Both the position numbers and the translations under genes were made by a program. DNA of 64,000 nt. Source: an uncultured Photobacterium sp. (GTDB lineage: Bacteria; Pseudomonadota; Gammaproteobacteria; Enterobacterales; Vibrionaceae). The stretch covers positions 1-64,000 of the forward strand of contig NZ_CANMZV010000024.1 of assembly GCF_947502415.1 (NCBI RefSeq), in the 5' to 3' direction. The notes beneath the pieces were generated by a model. That model was not told where the DNA came from and did no database searches. It saw only the letters and a program-made list of their open reading frames with translations. Positions 36,673-46,544 of the stretch are shown here, in pieces (the first letter of the stretch is position 1; each line of letters starts with the position of its first letter).

Positions 36673-36990
36673 ATGCAATTTAACCTGATTATTGTGCTGT
36701 TCGCGTTTGCCGCTCTGGCGTTGGATAAGCTATCGATGTTTGATGATAAGCCTGAGCGATACGTGAATGCCCCTGTCGATATTTCACCATCACTGGGGCC
36801 ATCTATGGAAAGAGTTAATGCACAGTCAACGTCAACAAAGAAGCAGCCAGTAGTGAATAAACAAGTGGCGAATAAACAAGCGCTGAGTGTTCCCGGAGAA
36901 AGTAATAGTGCAGATCAGTATGAACAAAAGATGTTTCCGACAATGCATCAGGTGGTTCTTGGCTCGGTGGTTGTACCTGTAGAGTATTAA
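36673..36990 (+). CDS. Small membrane-anchored protein of unknown function
   Basis: The 105 residues match no family I recognise. Residues 3-17 (FNLIIVLFAFAALAL) form one hydrophobic segment, either an anchor or an uncleaved signal. The rest is polar and low in complexity, with a KKQPVVNKQVANKQAL repeat-like stretch near residue 60. The ribosome site (AAAGGAGGG) is strong, which makes ATG 36673 likely and argues that the gene is expressed. It lies 76 bp after prpD and ends in a terminator, so it may be the last gene of the prp transcript. Confidence 0.6.
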   Translation: MQFNLIIVLFAFAALALDKLSMFDDKPERYVNAPVDISPSLGPSMERVNAQSTSTKKQPVVNKQVANKQALSVPGESNSADQYEQKMFPTMHQVVLGSVVVPVEY

Positions 36991-37013
36991 AAAAGCCGCA
37001 TTAAGCGGCTTTT
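36991..37013 (+). terminator. Rho-independent terminator after the small membrane protein gene
   Basis: AAAAGCCGC (36991-36999) pairs with GCGGCTTTT (37005-37013) directly after the stop codon. Confidence 0.85.
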
Positions 37014-37292
37014 GGGTATTGTTTTAAAAACGAATTTTTTTTCTCAGTAGTGACTGAGATTGTTTTTTAAGTTTTTGCCTAACCAGTTTGTTGTCTTTAC
37101 TCATCGTAATGACTCTGTGCGCTCCTTGCATGCTTAACTGACGTTGTAACAAATTCAGGGATGAATGATTATTTCTTGCAAGAATGGATTGAAAGTTGTG
37201 ATGTGAATCGCAAATAACAATTCCCAGGCGAAATATATCGCATAAAGGACTTAATGGGTGAGAGGTTGTGGTCGTTTTAATTGCAGATTTTT

Positions 37293-38075
37293 TTAATATT
37301 TCTCTAGGCTATCACGGAGATCAATCAGGGGTTGCTGGCTGACTTCAATGATACTTCGGGCAGGGCGATCCAGCTCGACGATCAATGTGAGCACCAAGGA
37401 AAAGGCCAGTGCAAAGGGCAGTGCTGCAACCAGTGTTCGGTCTTGTCCTTGGGAGCCAACCTGTATTCCGTTAAGGGCAATGGTCAGAAAAGTGAGTAAG
37501 CCGAGGGTAAACCAGATACTGGGCGGGATCCGCCCTCGTATGCCTTTATTGACTCGTTCTGTGTGGGTATCAATAACTTCATTTAGAGATTCTATATAAA
37601 GGCGACTTTGACCTGTTACGCTTCCATGATGTGCTGCTGCGGCTTGTTGCCATAATTGCTGTTGGATGTCTTCGCTGATACGGATTACTTCATTGACTCT
37701 AGCTTTTCGCTCACTTTGTTGTTCAACCACTCTCAAATCCACATATTCTTTCAGTAATTCCCTGCTATTGCTGCGGTAAGGCTCGTTGAGTAATTCCGTG
37801 CGCAGAATAGCTGTTCCAACTTGATTAGCTTCGTTTAACACTAGCTGCTTCCTTATGTCGTTTTTGGCTGCGGCCATACTGAATGTAATGGCGAGAATGA
37901 ATGCCAGCAGGCTGGCAAGCCCGGTAGCCATGGGAGTGATGGTTTTACTGATTTTGTTCGGTAGAAAAAGTTGAGCGAGGCGGTAGCCAAATTCAAACAT
38001 CAGCAGAATTGTCCCGAAGATAAGGGCGAGAATAATGAATATTGAAAGGGAGTCGATGAAAGATTCCTGATACAT
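37293..38075 (-). CDS. DUF4239-family membrane protein
   Basis: This 260-residue inner-membrane protein looks like DUF4239 (bestrophin-like). It has two N-terminal helices (about 9-32 and 50-70), then a long soluble helical region of about 110 residues with many charged residues, then two C-terminal helices (IWFTLGLLTFLTIALNG and LPFALAFSLVLTLIVELDRP). The E-L-D-R-P block after the last helix is characteristic of the family. ATG 38075 is chosen because AAAGG lies upstream and the first helix follows; an in-frame ATG 120 bp upstream lacks a ribosome site. The function is unknown. It is divergent from the universal stress protein gene. Confidence 0.75.
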   Translation of the reverse strand: MYQESFIDSLSIFIILALIFGTILLMFEFGYRLAQLFLPNKISKTITPMATGLASLLAFILAITFSMAAAKNDIRKQLVLNEANQVGTAILRTELLNEPYRSNSRELLKEYVDLRVVEQQSERKARVNEVIRISEDIQQQLWQQAAAAHHGSVTGQSRLYIESLNEVIDTHTERVNKGIRGRIPPSIWFTLGLLTFLTIALNGIQVGSQGQDRTLVAALPFALAFSLVLTLIVELDRPARSIIEVSQQPLIDLRDSLEKY

Positions 38076-38349
38076 AAAATTGCCTTTGTTGCTTTGCTTT
38101 TTTTGTAGGTGTGATTTTGGTTTTGTGAATGTAGCAATAGCGATCAATGCAATATGTTTAAGATACACACCTTGGTCAAAAGTATAGCGGCTCACTGGGA
38201 GGGAGTGATGATCACTTGAGAATATGAAACAAAATGTGTTCAGTCGGATTTCTCGATTGAGCTTTTATCTTCTATGGTTTTTGTATAACCACCCAAAAAT
38301 TTTCATTAACGGCATCGTTCTGACTGCCATCGCGGTAAAGGAGAAATCT

Positions 38350-38781
38350 ATGGGATACAAACACGTATTACTTGCGCTGAATTTGGATGAAAACGCAGAG
38401 TTTTTGGTGCTAAAAGCGGCGGAGCAAGCCAGGATTAATCATGCTTTGTTCAGTGTGATCCATATTGACCCAGATCTCGGACATCTGGATGAAGGGGTAC
38501 GTGAGTATGATGAAGCGAATCTCGATGAAAAAGAGCATTATGAATCCGTGCAGGCGATGAAGCGATTATTGCGAGGATGCAATTATCCTGTGTATAAGCA
38601 CTTGTTTTATACTGGTTATATTGAAGATCAGATGAACAATGCTATTGAAGAATATGATGTTGATCTGCTGGTGCTTGGTCATCATCAGTCGACAATCTTC
38701 CGTCAGTTGATGTTGTCTCTCACCGAACCTCTTGTCAGGAAAATGCCGTGTGATATCCACTTATTGAAGTTAGAGACATAA
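38350..38781 (+). CDS. Universal stress protein, UspA family
   Basis: This small cytosolic stress protein has 143 residues. The first strand and loop read YKHVLLALNLDENAEF, and DVDLLVLGHHQ lies before the last helix. The nucleotide-binding pattern G-2x-G-9x-G(S/T) is not clear (here GHHQSTIFRQLMLSLTEPLV), which places it with the UspA-like non-ATP-binding group. The start at 38350 follows AAAGGAG; an upstream in-frame ATG at 38224 would add a strange hydrophobic N terminus. It is monocistronic. Confidence 0.85.
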   Translation: MGYKHVLLALNLDENAEFLVLKAAEQARINHALFSVIHIDPDLGHLDEGVREYDEANLDEKEHYESVQAMKRLLRGCNYPVYKHLFYTGYIEDQMNNAIEEYDVDLLVLGHHQSTIFRQLMLSLTEPLVRKMPCDIHLLKLET

Positions 38782-38800
38782 CAACAGGCTCGTATCGGGG

Positions 38801-39331
38801 TTAAGCTTGTACAAGGTGCGAAATGTTCTTCCATCGATAAACATATTCAGTTACCTCGCTGCTGTCCGGGGCTTGCCATAACTGTGTTTTGGTATGGCTT
38901 GCGCCTAGTTTTTTATAAAAATCCTGAGCGGCCTGATTACTAGCCAAAACTTCTAAGTACATACCTCTATCTGGATCTTGGCGATACGATAAATTTGCAG
39001 CTGTTTGTAACAGTTGTTTACCTAGTCCCAATCTTTTGCTGTGCTTCTCGATGTGCAGGTTTTCGATCAGTGTCCCCCACTGAGGATGGTTATTTAAATA
39101 GAAACAGATAAACCCACATATTACGCCGTTATTAGTGGCGATGAATATTCTTTGGTTAGCTGATGGAAAAGTCAATCGATGTTGCCAGACTTTATTTCTA
39201 TCTAGGTAAATATCGTGTTTTAGATAAGTGACAGATAATTCTTCCACATAAATTTCTTGCCAGCTTTTGGCATGCAATAGGGCTATTTTTTCTATGTCTT
39301 TTCTTGTGGCAACTCTTATCTCCACATTCAT
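38801..39331 (-). CDS. GNAT-family N-acetyltransferase
   Basis: This acetyl-CoA-dependent transferase has 176 residues. VEIRVATRKDIEKIALLHAKSW is the typical N-terminal strand and helix. IENLHIEKHSKRLGLGKQLL is motif A with the Q/R-x-x-G-x-G/A acetyl-CoA loop (RLGLGK). MYLEVLASNQAAQDFYKKLG is motif B. The substrate cannot be read. It is monocistronic, convergent with the stress protein gene. Confidence 0.87.
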   Translation of the reverse strand: MNVEIRVATRKDIEKIALLHAKSWQEIYVEELSVTYLKHDIYLDRNKVWQHRLTFPSANQRIFIATNNGVICGFICFYLNNHPQWGTLIENLHIEKHSKRLGLGKQLLQTAANLSYRQDPDRGMYLEVLASNQAAQDFYKKLGASHTKTQLWQAPDSSEVTEYVYRWKNISHLVQA

Positions 39332-39526
39332 TATGCCTTTATCTCTGGGTTATTGATTAATTTTAGTTTATTGCTTGGGCTGTTGGTAATCAGTTCAATA
39401 GCTTTAGTGGGAAGGGTAAATTGGATTACTGTGATCTGACTAGGACTTTTGATTATTTGAATGACTATCTTGTTATTATGAGCTTTTGCTACTGTGCAAT
39501 ATAATTCACTTAAGAAGTAGATAATA

Positions 39527-39898
39527 GTGAGTAAAAATATGAAGCCAGGGGAAACAGGACTAAAGCGTGTAATTGATGCAACCGGTTACTCTATTCAGGG
39601 GCTGAAGGCTACCTGGAAATATGAAGAAGCCTTTCGGATGGAAATGATATTGCTACCAATACTGACCTGTATCACGTTCTTCATGCCGGTGACAAAGCTT
39701 GAGCAGTTGTCCATGGTTGCCAGTTTGGTTTTGGTTATTATTGTTGAGTTGCTCAACTCAGCGGTTGAGGCTGTTGTTGATCGCATTGGACATGAGCATC
39801 ATGAGTTGTCAGGAAGAGCTAAAGATATTGGTTCGGCTGCCGTATTTGTTGCGATGCTCCTGGCTGGGTTTACCTGGCTTGTGGTTTTATTTGGATAG
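39527..39898 (+). CDS. dgkA: Diacylglycerol kinase
   Basis: This small integral membrane kinase recycles diacylglycerol to phosphatidate. The 123 residues hold three membrane helices. The family signature ELLNSAVEAVVDRIG and HELSGRAKDIGSAAVF with the catalytic Glu and Asp/Lys is clear, and EEAFRMEM comes before the first helix. The start is probably GTG 39527, giving MSKNMKPG; the ATG at 39539 is the other choice. It is monocistronic. Confidence 0.94.
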   Translation: MSKNMKPGETGLKRVIDATGYSIQGLKATWKYEEAFRMEMILLPILTCITFFMPVTKLEQLSMVASLVLVIIVELLNSAVEAVVDRIGHEHHELSGRAKDIGSAAVFVAMLLAGFTWLVVLFG

Positions 39899-40383
39899 TT
39901 TATCGCGTTGATTATTGAATTAATTATAATCAACATGATAGATTTTTTATAAAAAAACTAGTAGCTTGGACTATATCTAACGCTTGATGATTTATTAAGT
40001 TCAATTTGATGAACGTAATGTATTAAGCTGTTCTGGATATAGCCCAGTTATTGGTGAAATTATTACATTCCATTTCAGCATCAGTAATACTTTTGTTCTT
40101 GATAAAAGTATTGTTGGATTTGTATTTTGGACATTGAGTCCGAGAAGGTGGGCAATTTATATCAACACAATGATTGCTTTTGTCGGTTGATTTTATCATC
40201 GGTTGCATATCAATATAAGACATTGAATTCACAGTGTATTGGTGCGTATTGATTGTGTTTGATTATTTTTGAATGTGTGCAAATACTTTGAATCCAGATC
40301 AATAAAGTTTCCGATTATGTAATTATTTATCAAATTGTTATTTACACATATCTTTTGCGAATACATTATCTCTGCTTTTATCG
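39899..40383. other. A+T-rich intergenic region before the large chemoreceptor
   Basis: This is about 485 bp. A 69-codon minus-strand open frame at 40023-40232 lacks a ribosome site and I do not call it. There is no clear terminator after dgkA, and nothing else is recognisable. Confidence 0.5.
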
Positions 40384-42456
40384 ATGGTGAAGCGGGAGAC
40401 TAGTCTCTGGTATAGGTATATGTGGAAAAATATAAGTAATAAAAGTATAGGTTTTCAATTAAAGTTTGCGATCAGCTTTTTGTTGCTAATTGCGTTTAGT
40501 TTAACAGCTACTGTTGTTTATCGAAATTCGTCGGATATTTTATTAAAGCAAACTATGACAGAACATCAGGCAAAACTTGATGCGCTGGCTGTTTCAATTG
40601 CAGGTCAGTTTGACGTTTACCTGGAAAATGCACGCGAATTGGAAAGTGCATTTCGAAATGGATATTTACATGGTTTGAGATTTACTGGCGAGAATGTCAG
40701 CTTCTCGGGGCATCAGGTGCAGAATATATTACAAGACGGAGAATCGATGATTAACAACACTGATGTTGTTGATCGTTTCACTCAAGATACTGGTGCCATT
40801 GCGACACTTTTTGCGGCATCGGACAGTGATTTTGTTCGAGTGTCTACCTCTTTGAAAGATAATGCAGGCCAGCGCACTTTAGGTACTACTTTAGGGCAGA
40901 GCCATCCGGGCTATCTAAAGTTGAAAGGCGGTCAGCCTTACTATGCCGAGGTGGAGCTGTTTGGTCGTAGTTATTTGACTTTTTATAACCCAATTAAAAA
41001 TATCACGGGACAGATTGGGGCGGTTTCTTTCATCGGTATTCCGATGGACAATGCATCTAAAGCGATATTTGCCAGCGTGGCGAAAGATACTTGGGGCGAC
41101 ACAGGTTATACCATCGTTGTTGATAATGACAGTAAGTGCCAGGGCGAGTACCTATACCACCCGACTAATAAACTGAAAGGTTCAAAGATTCAGGATGTTG
41201 CTGATTACAATGGCAAAAAGCCATTCGGTGCAATTTTTGAATCTCAGAGCGGTATTCTTACTTACCCGTATGAGCACAATGGTAATATTGGTGACAAATA
41301 CCTTGTTTTTACCGAAGTACCGGGTTGGAACTGGAAATTGCTGGGTGGTACTTTTATTGATGAAGTGACCAAGGGTAGTCAGCAGCTGTTGAACATTATT
41401 GTAATGGTCGCTTTGGCTGCCGGTGTTGCGACTTTCCTGATCCTGAGTCTGTTCTTGAGCAAGTTAACTCGTCCGCTGACGACGTTGACTGGTTATATGG
41501 ATCGCCTTCGTGAAGGTGAAGTGACATTGTCGATGGAGTCAGGTAATGCAAACTCCGGTAATGAGATTGAGCGCCTGACCTACGGTGTATATTCAATGGC
41601 AGCCAAGCTGAATGAATTAGTTAGCGATATCCGCGGCACCAGTGAATCGGTGAATGGGCAGGCGAGCAGTGTTTCAGAAGATGCGAATCACAGCCTGAGC
41701 CAGGCTGATGTTCAGCAGGAGCAAGTTGAACAGGTAGTAACGGCTATCGAAGAGATGGCGTCTTCGGCGCAGTCGGTCGCTGAACAGGTTGAGTCTATTG
41801 CTGAAAATGTGCGTTCGGCGAATGAAGAAAGTGCATCAGGTTCTGAACTGGTTTCGCAGGTGAGTATTGAAGTCGCTAATCTGAATGAGCAACTGGTTCA
41901 GTCGGCAGAGGCTATCGATATGGTTAGCCGTGAAAGTGACAACATCCAGTCTGTTACCCGCATGATTGATGAAATTGCTGAGCAGACTAACCTACTTGCT
42001 CTGAACGCGGCTATTGAAGCGGCTCGTGCCGGTGAGCAAGGTCGTGGTTTTGCGGTTGTTGCCGATGAGGTTCGTACGCTTGCTCACCGTACTCAGGAAT
42101 CTGTTAAGGAAGTGGTTAGTATCATCGAGCAGCTCCGTGCCTGTACCGGTAGTGCTGTAACAATGATGTCGGAAAGCCAGGAGAGAGGAAAACTGGTAAC
42201 CGAGCAGGCGATGCAGGCTGGTATTGCCCTTGAAGGGATCTCGACTCAGGTAACTGAGATTGCGGCTCAGGCAGAAACCATTGCTGCGACATCTGAGGAG
42301 CAGGCTCAGGTCAGCCAGGAGATTGCAATGAATGCAACCGAGATCAGCAACCTGAACCGACAGGGGCGTGAAATCGCCGCTCAGACATCGCAGAGTGCGA
42401 CTAACCTTCAGGAATTGTCTGAAGAGCTTAAACAGCAAGTAGGCTACTTCCACTAA
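40384..42456 (+). CDS. Methyl-accepting chemotaxis protein with a Cache-type sensor
   Basis: This large chemoreceptor has 690 residues. TM1 lies at about 23-45, a periplasmic region of some 280 residues looks like a Cache sensor ([19 protein letters not shown], then [18 protein letters not shown]), and TM2 is near 333-357. A HAMP linker begins [15 protein letters not shown]. The cytoplasmic tip reads [20 protein letters not shown] then [16 protein letters not shown]. There is no terminal pentapeptide. The start is ATG 40384 or, with a slightly better ribosome site (AGG), ATG 40420. The ligand is unknown; Cache receptors of vibrios often bind amino acids or carboxylates. It is monocistronic, with a strong terminator. 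Confidence 0.93.
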   Translation: MVKRETSLWYRYMWKNISNKSIGFQLKFAISFLLLIAFSLTATVVYRNSSDILLKQTMTEHQAKLDALAVSIAGQFDVYLENARELESAFRNGYLHGLRFTGENVSFSGHQVQNILQDGESMINNTDVVDRFTQDTGAIATLFAASDSDFVRVSTSLKDNAGQRTLGTTLGQSHPGYLKLKGGQPYYAEVELFGRSYLTFYNPIKNITGQIGAVSFIGIPMDNASKAIFASVAKDTWGDTGYTIVVDNDSKCQGEYLYHPTNKLKGSKIQDVADYNGKKPFGAIFESQSGILTYPYEHNGNIGDKYLVFTEVPGWNWKLLGGTFIDEVTKGSQQLLNIIVMVALAAGVATFLILSLFLSKLTRPLTTLTGYMDRLREGEVTLSMESGNANSGNEIERLTYGVYSMAAKLNELVSDIRGTSESVNGQASSVSEDANHSLSQADVQQEQVEQVVTAIEEMASSAQSVAEQVESIAENVRSANEESASGSELVSQVSIEVANLNEQLVQSAEAIDMVSRESDNIQSVTRMIDEIAEQTNLLALNAAIEAARAGEQGRGFAVVADEVRTLAHRTQESVKEVVSIIEQLRACTGSAVTMMSESQERGKLVTEQAMQAGIALEGISTQVTEIAAQAETIAATSEEQAQVSQEIAMNATEISNLNRQGREIAAQTSQSATNLQELSEELKQQVGYFH

Positions 42457-42493
42457 GCGAATATCTGAATGTTACTATTTCGATAAGATGAAA

Positions 42494-42519
42494 GAGAGGC
42501 TCCGGCCTCTCTTTTTTTT
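42494..42519 (+). terminator. Rho-independent terminator after the Cache chemoreceptor
   Basis: GAGAGGC (42494-42500) pairs with GCCTCTC (42505-42511) around TCCG, followed by eight T. Confidence 0.93.
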
Positions 42520-42884
42520 GTCATTTTTTATCTTGCTATTTTCGCTAAACAATAAGTGATCAGATACCCACACGTGACGCTGTCACTGATTGCGTTAGGT
42601 GACGCACGTTCGTGGTGTTTATTGAAGCACTGGGTTGGTGCATGGTGTGTGGCCGCACCAATTAAGAGCGTTCGCTGCGCCTCTATTTTTGGGTGGTGGT
42701 TTGCAATTTATTGATCATTTATCCGAGCGCACAAAATCCGTGCATTTATCTACAGATCTAATTACTTATAAAACAGTTAATTACCTTCCGATTTTACTCT
42801 AAAGCCCAATTTGGTTCCCAATGATGGATGAACTGGCGCAGAACCTGCTCTATCAGTGTTGCAACATGATTAACCAACAAGGAT
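42520..42884. other. Intergenic region before the amt remnant
   Basis: This is about 365 bp. There is no glnK gene before amt and no clear sigma-54 promoter. Short direct repeats around GTGACGC/TGACGCAC (42576-42608) are visible. Nothing else can be named. Confidence 0.45.
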
Positions 42885-43896
42885 GTGGAGACGTTTGTGG
42901 ACGACATCAACAGCGCGGTAGAGATACTGATCCAAAGTTCGAATATTTTATTTATTTTGATGGGAGCCATTATGGTTCTCGCGATGCATGCCGGATTTGC
43001 TTTTTTGGAAGTGGGGACCGTCAGGCAGAAAAACCAGGTTAATGCCTTAGTGAAAATTATTGCTGAACGTGCTCGTTTTTATCCAATGCTGATTGGCGCG
43101 TTCTTCACTGTTGGCGTGGTATACCCTTTCTTTGAAGGGATAGTCTGGAACGGGAACTTCGGCTTTCAGGACTGGCTTGAAGCGACTTTTGGTGCCGGGT
43201 TCCATGATTTTGCAGGCTCGGTTGTCGTAGCCTTACTTGGGCTTAGGAATGGGCGTTATCGCGGTGGTCGCTTAGTTGCATTTGCGCCATCTAATATACC
43301 GTTGTTGGCCTTGGGGGCGTGGATCCTGACGATTGGCTGGTTTGGTTTTAATGTGATGTCGGCACAGACGATGGATGGCATCAGTGGTTTGGTGGCAGTG
43401 AATACCTTAATGGCGATGGTCGGCGGGATCGTGACATCGTTGTTTGTCGGAAAGAATGACCCCGGTTTTATTCACAATGGCCCTCTGGCCGGTCTGGTGG
43501 CGGTTTGTGCCGGCTCGGATTTGATGCATCCGGTTGGAGCCCTGGTGACGGGGGGGAATTGCGGGCGCACTGTTTGTGTGGCTGTTTACCTATATGCAGA
43601 ATAAGATGAAACTTGATGACATACTGGGTGTTTGGCCGTTGCATGGCGTTTGCGGTGCTTGGGGGGGGATTGCTGCGGGAATTTTCGGTAGCGAAGCGTT
43701 TGGCGGTCTTGGCGGTGTCAGCATGGCGAGCCAGTTTATCGGTACTGTTGTGGGGATTGTTGTTGCGGTTACGGGATCTGCGGTTGTCTATGGCATCATT
43801 AAGAAGACGGTTGGATTGCGTTTGACAGATGAAGAAGAATACAAAGGCGCTGATTTGTCGATTCATAAGATCGGTGCGGTGAACGAAGACGGATAA
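42885..43896 (+). pseudogene. amt: Ammonium transporter (Amt family), decayed by two in-frame losses and a frameshift
   Basis: The front (LFILMGAIMVLAMHAGFAFLE, then VGTVRQKNQVNALVKII) is clearly a vibrio-type Amt. It then jumps to AERARFYPMLIG, losing about 50 residues (roughly two helices) normally found between. A second loss after FAGSVVV removes about a dozen residues, including the first of the two conserved pore histidines. A third lesion is an extra G in a run of seven near 43551; the frame is restored only in another phase, which carries the C-terminal part with the second pore His region (WPLHGVCGAWGGIA). The GTG start at 42885 has a plausible ribosome site. With all three lesions it cannot transport ammonium. 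Confidence 0.85.
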
Positions 43897-44369
43897 TCAT
43901 AACAGAGATCGGTTATTGTCGTTAGCGAATGACTGGTGACATAGCGGATGCTTATATTTTGAAAAAACAATGATGCTATTGACTATATCTTTCCAATTGA
44001 TGCCTGACTCGGTCAGGCTTTTTTTATTTTTCTATTCATGGAAATGAAAAAATATAACAATTGAGTTCACAGTTAATAAGTTAATTTAGATCTTCTGCCA
44101 GAAAATTAAAATCTTTACTAGAAACAATGAGTTTTATTATTCAACAATTATCTCTATCCATTCAGATTTATGTCATTGAATAGACTCTAGCTATCAAGGT
44201 GTTGCATAAATTACCCTCTATTTGGATATGCATTGTTTGCATAAAAAAGACGTCATATGGATCGTGAGTATTTTCACAAAATGTCTGTTGATTATCTCTT
44301 AATCTCTCTCTTGTTAATTTTATTTATCAAGAAGATACGATCTAAATACCCAAGTAAGAGGGAATATCA
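43897..44369. other. Intergenic region between the amt remnant and the DUF885 gene
   Basis: This is about 470 bp of A+T-rich sequence. It has the terminator at 44002-44025 and a likely promoter region for the lipoprotein gene after that. No other feature is recognisable. Confidence 0.5.
44002..44025 (+). terminator. Rho-independent terminator after the amt remnant
   Basis: GCCTGAC (44002-44008) pairs with GTCAGGC (44012-44018), followed by TTTTTTTATTTT. Confidence 0.92.
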
Positions 44370-46397
44370 ATGAAAGGCAGTGATATGCGTAAATCACCGT
44401 TGGCTATTGCATTATTTGCAGTTACAGCATTAGCTGGCTGTAATGATGAAACAACCAATGTTATCGAACAGCCCAAATTCACGACAGATTCTGCTGTTGC
44501 TATGCGAACAGTATTTTCTGATTACCAAAAGGCAATGGATACATTGGATAGTACGAGCTTCGGTCAAATAAATGATCAGATGGCATCATCATGCCAGGCT
44601 GTCGATCGCTTATATCTTGATAAGCTAGAATCTATTAATCGTGATTCTTTATCTGATGAAAATAAGATTTATTACGATACTTTCCGTTTCGACCGTAATA
44701 TCGCAATTCGCGGTGCATCACTGCCTAATACACGGTTTGGTAATTTTGCTATTCCGATTACCCATTTTTATAACTACATCAAATGGAATGCCGAGTATGT
44801 CGGAGCTAAACAGAGCAAGCTAGAAGATTATCAGCAGCATATTCAGGTGGTGCGTGAATTTACTGCCTGGGTTAATAATCTCTATGCCCAATATTCGATG
44901 GGGCAAGTTGAGCATACTCAGCTACCGAAAGTGCTAACTGAAAGACTGGTGACAAGTACTGAAGAATCAGTCGCAGCTCATGATTATCAGGTATTGAAAG
45001 AAGGGCTTGCTGATATTAAAACGCATTCCGGCTATGACACTGAATTTTACGATGAATACGAGCTGGCTGTGGGTGATGCAGTCAGAGCGACTACTGAGCT
45101 GATTACCTATCTGAAAGGCGGTTACATGACAGCCGCTCGGGGTGAGGGAAGTTTGGATGATCGCAATATTGGCTGGGGTGATTTGCCTAATGGGCAGGCT
45201 TGGTATCAATGGCATCTGGACCGAAATAGTACGACCGGGAAACCTGCAATGGAACTCAATCGACTGGGTGAAGATCTGGTTGCTGATGCCAAAGCTGAAA
45301 TGGAACGTGTAGCGAAAATCCTTGTTAAGAACCGCGGAAAAACGGTTGAAGCTGACTGGCGCGATGACAAAGGAGTTGTAAGTAAGAAGACATTTGTATT
45401 GGAGGACGCTGACGGAAACATTAATTTGACAGCATTTTTCGCTTTCCTAAATAGCCAACAGTTCTTCTATGGTCGTGATGGTCGGACGATTTCCGGTACT
45501 GTGCACGCTGAGGCCTGTAAAACTGCATCAGATATATCGGCCTGTGAAGCGGCTTTGACGGACTACTATAAGTTCAAGAACGATGCCAATGATGTGGTTG
45601 CCCGGTACTTTAAGCCGATAAAAACCGATTACAGCATTGTGCCAATTCCGGCAGATGGCGAACTATATGAAGGGGTCGCATCCTACGGGCAAAACGAGTT
45701 TAATCTCAATACAAACCCTGACTATAGTTTGCAGAAGTGGAATGTTTCGACTCTGCTGTTGCATGAGGCAGCACCGGGCCACCACTTCCAGAATGCCTAT
45801 TCGCTTGAGTATCCGCCAGCGAATAAGCCTGACTACATCAAAGGTGTCAGTTACACCGCTTATGCAGAGGGGTGGGCGCTTTACACTGAATGGCTGGGAC
45901 TGGAAATGGGTATCTATGGTGAGTTAGATGCCAATGGTAAGCCGACATTTGTTAACGGTACAGGCATGTGTAAAGAAGACCTTGATTATTCTTCTTTCCA
46001 GGGCGGTATTTACAACAATGCTGAAGAGTGTAATGCGCTGCAATATTTCGGTAGCCTGAATGAAGCTCAGCTACGTAATATGCGCCTGGCCGTTGATACT
46101 GGTATCCACGCTAAAGGTTGGAGTATTCAGGAGGCGCGTGACTATATGCGTGCTAATTCTGCATTGGGAGACGGAGATATCGAGTCTGAAAGTTTCCGTT
46201 ATGCGGCTTATGTCGGCCAGGCTGTTTCCTATAAATCCGGCTATTTAGTGATTAAGGAAATGCTGGATAAAGTGAAGGCTGAATTAGGCAATGACTTTGA
46301 TTGGGCCGAGTTCCATGACCAGCTCTTGAAATATGGTGATCAGCCAATGGAAGTGGTTCAGACTAGTATTGAAAACTGGATCAAATCAAAGCATTAA
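44370..46397 (+). CDS. DUF885-family lipoprotein, probable metallopeptidase-like
   Basis: This 675-residue predicted lipoprotein has the signal SPLAIALFAVTALAGC, where LAGC is a lipobox, so Cys24 would carry lipid. The rest belongs to DUF885: LLHEAAPGHHFQNAY is its zinc-binding-like HE-x-x-x-G-H-H block, with SYTAYAEGWALYTEWLG following, which supplies a further Glu. Family members are thought to be metal-dependent peptidases or hydrolases; the substrate is unknown. ATG 44370 has an AGAGGG ribosome site; ATG 44385 is also possible and leaves a more usual signal peptide. It is monocistronic. Confidence 0.87.
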   Translation: MKGSDMRKSPLAIALFAVTALAGCNDETTNVIEQPKFTTDSAVAMRTVFSDYQKAMDTLDSTSFGQINDQMASSCQAVDRLYLDKLESINRDSLSDENKIYYDTFRFDRNIAIRGASLPNTRFGNFAIPITHFYNYIKWNAEYVGAKQSKLEDYQQHIQVVREFTAWVNNLYAQYSMGQVEHTQLPKVLTERLVTSTEESVAAHDYQVLKEGLADIKTHSGYDTEFYDEYELAVGDAVRATTELITYLKGGYMTAARGEGSLDDRNIGWGDLPNGQAWYQWHLDRNSTTGKPAMELNRLGEDLVADAKAEMERVAKILVKNRGKTVEADWRDDKGVVSKKTFVLEDADGNINLTAFFAFLNSQQFFYGRDGRTISGTVHAEACKTASDISACEAALTDYYKFKNDANDVVARYFKPIKTDYSIVPIPADGELYEGVASYGQNEFNLNTNPDYSLQKWNVSTLLLHEAAPGHHFQNAYSLEYPPANKPDYIKGVSYTAYAEGWALYTEWLGLEMGIYGELDANGKPTFVNGTGMCKEDLDYSSFQGGIYNNAEECNALQYFGSLNEAQLRNMRLAVDTGIHAKGWSIQEARDYMRANSALGDGDIESESFRYAAYVGQAVSYKSGYLVIKEMLDKVKAELGNDFDWAEFHDQLLKYGDQPMEVVQTSIENWIKSKH

Positions 46398-46424
46398 TTC
46401 ACACTGGTAATTCATTGTGAAATC

Positions 46425-46454
46425 AGCCCCTGCGACAAAAAGCGGGGGCTTTTC
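46425..46454 (+). terminator. Rho-independent terminator after the DUF885 gene
   Basis: AGCCCCTGC (46425-46433) pairs with GCGGGGGCT (46442-46450) with one mismatch, followed by TTTT. Confidence 0.85.
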
Positions 46455-46544
46455 TGTTTTTGGTTATGTAATTTTGTTTTATATCCTCGTTTTCTCTTAT
46501 CCATTACAATGAAAACCAGTTAGTAACCACGAACCCGGATCCCG

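Noticed and set aside
40023-40232. Minus-strand 69-codon ORF
   Set aside because: There is no ribosome site or recognisable protein pattern, and it lies in A+T-rich intergenic DNA.
42821-43042. Overlapping ORF in the amt region
   Set aside because: It is out of phase with the clear Amt homology and looks like a shadow frame.
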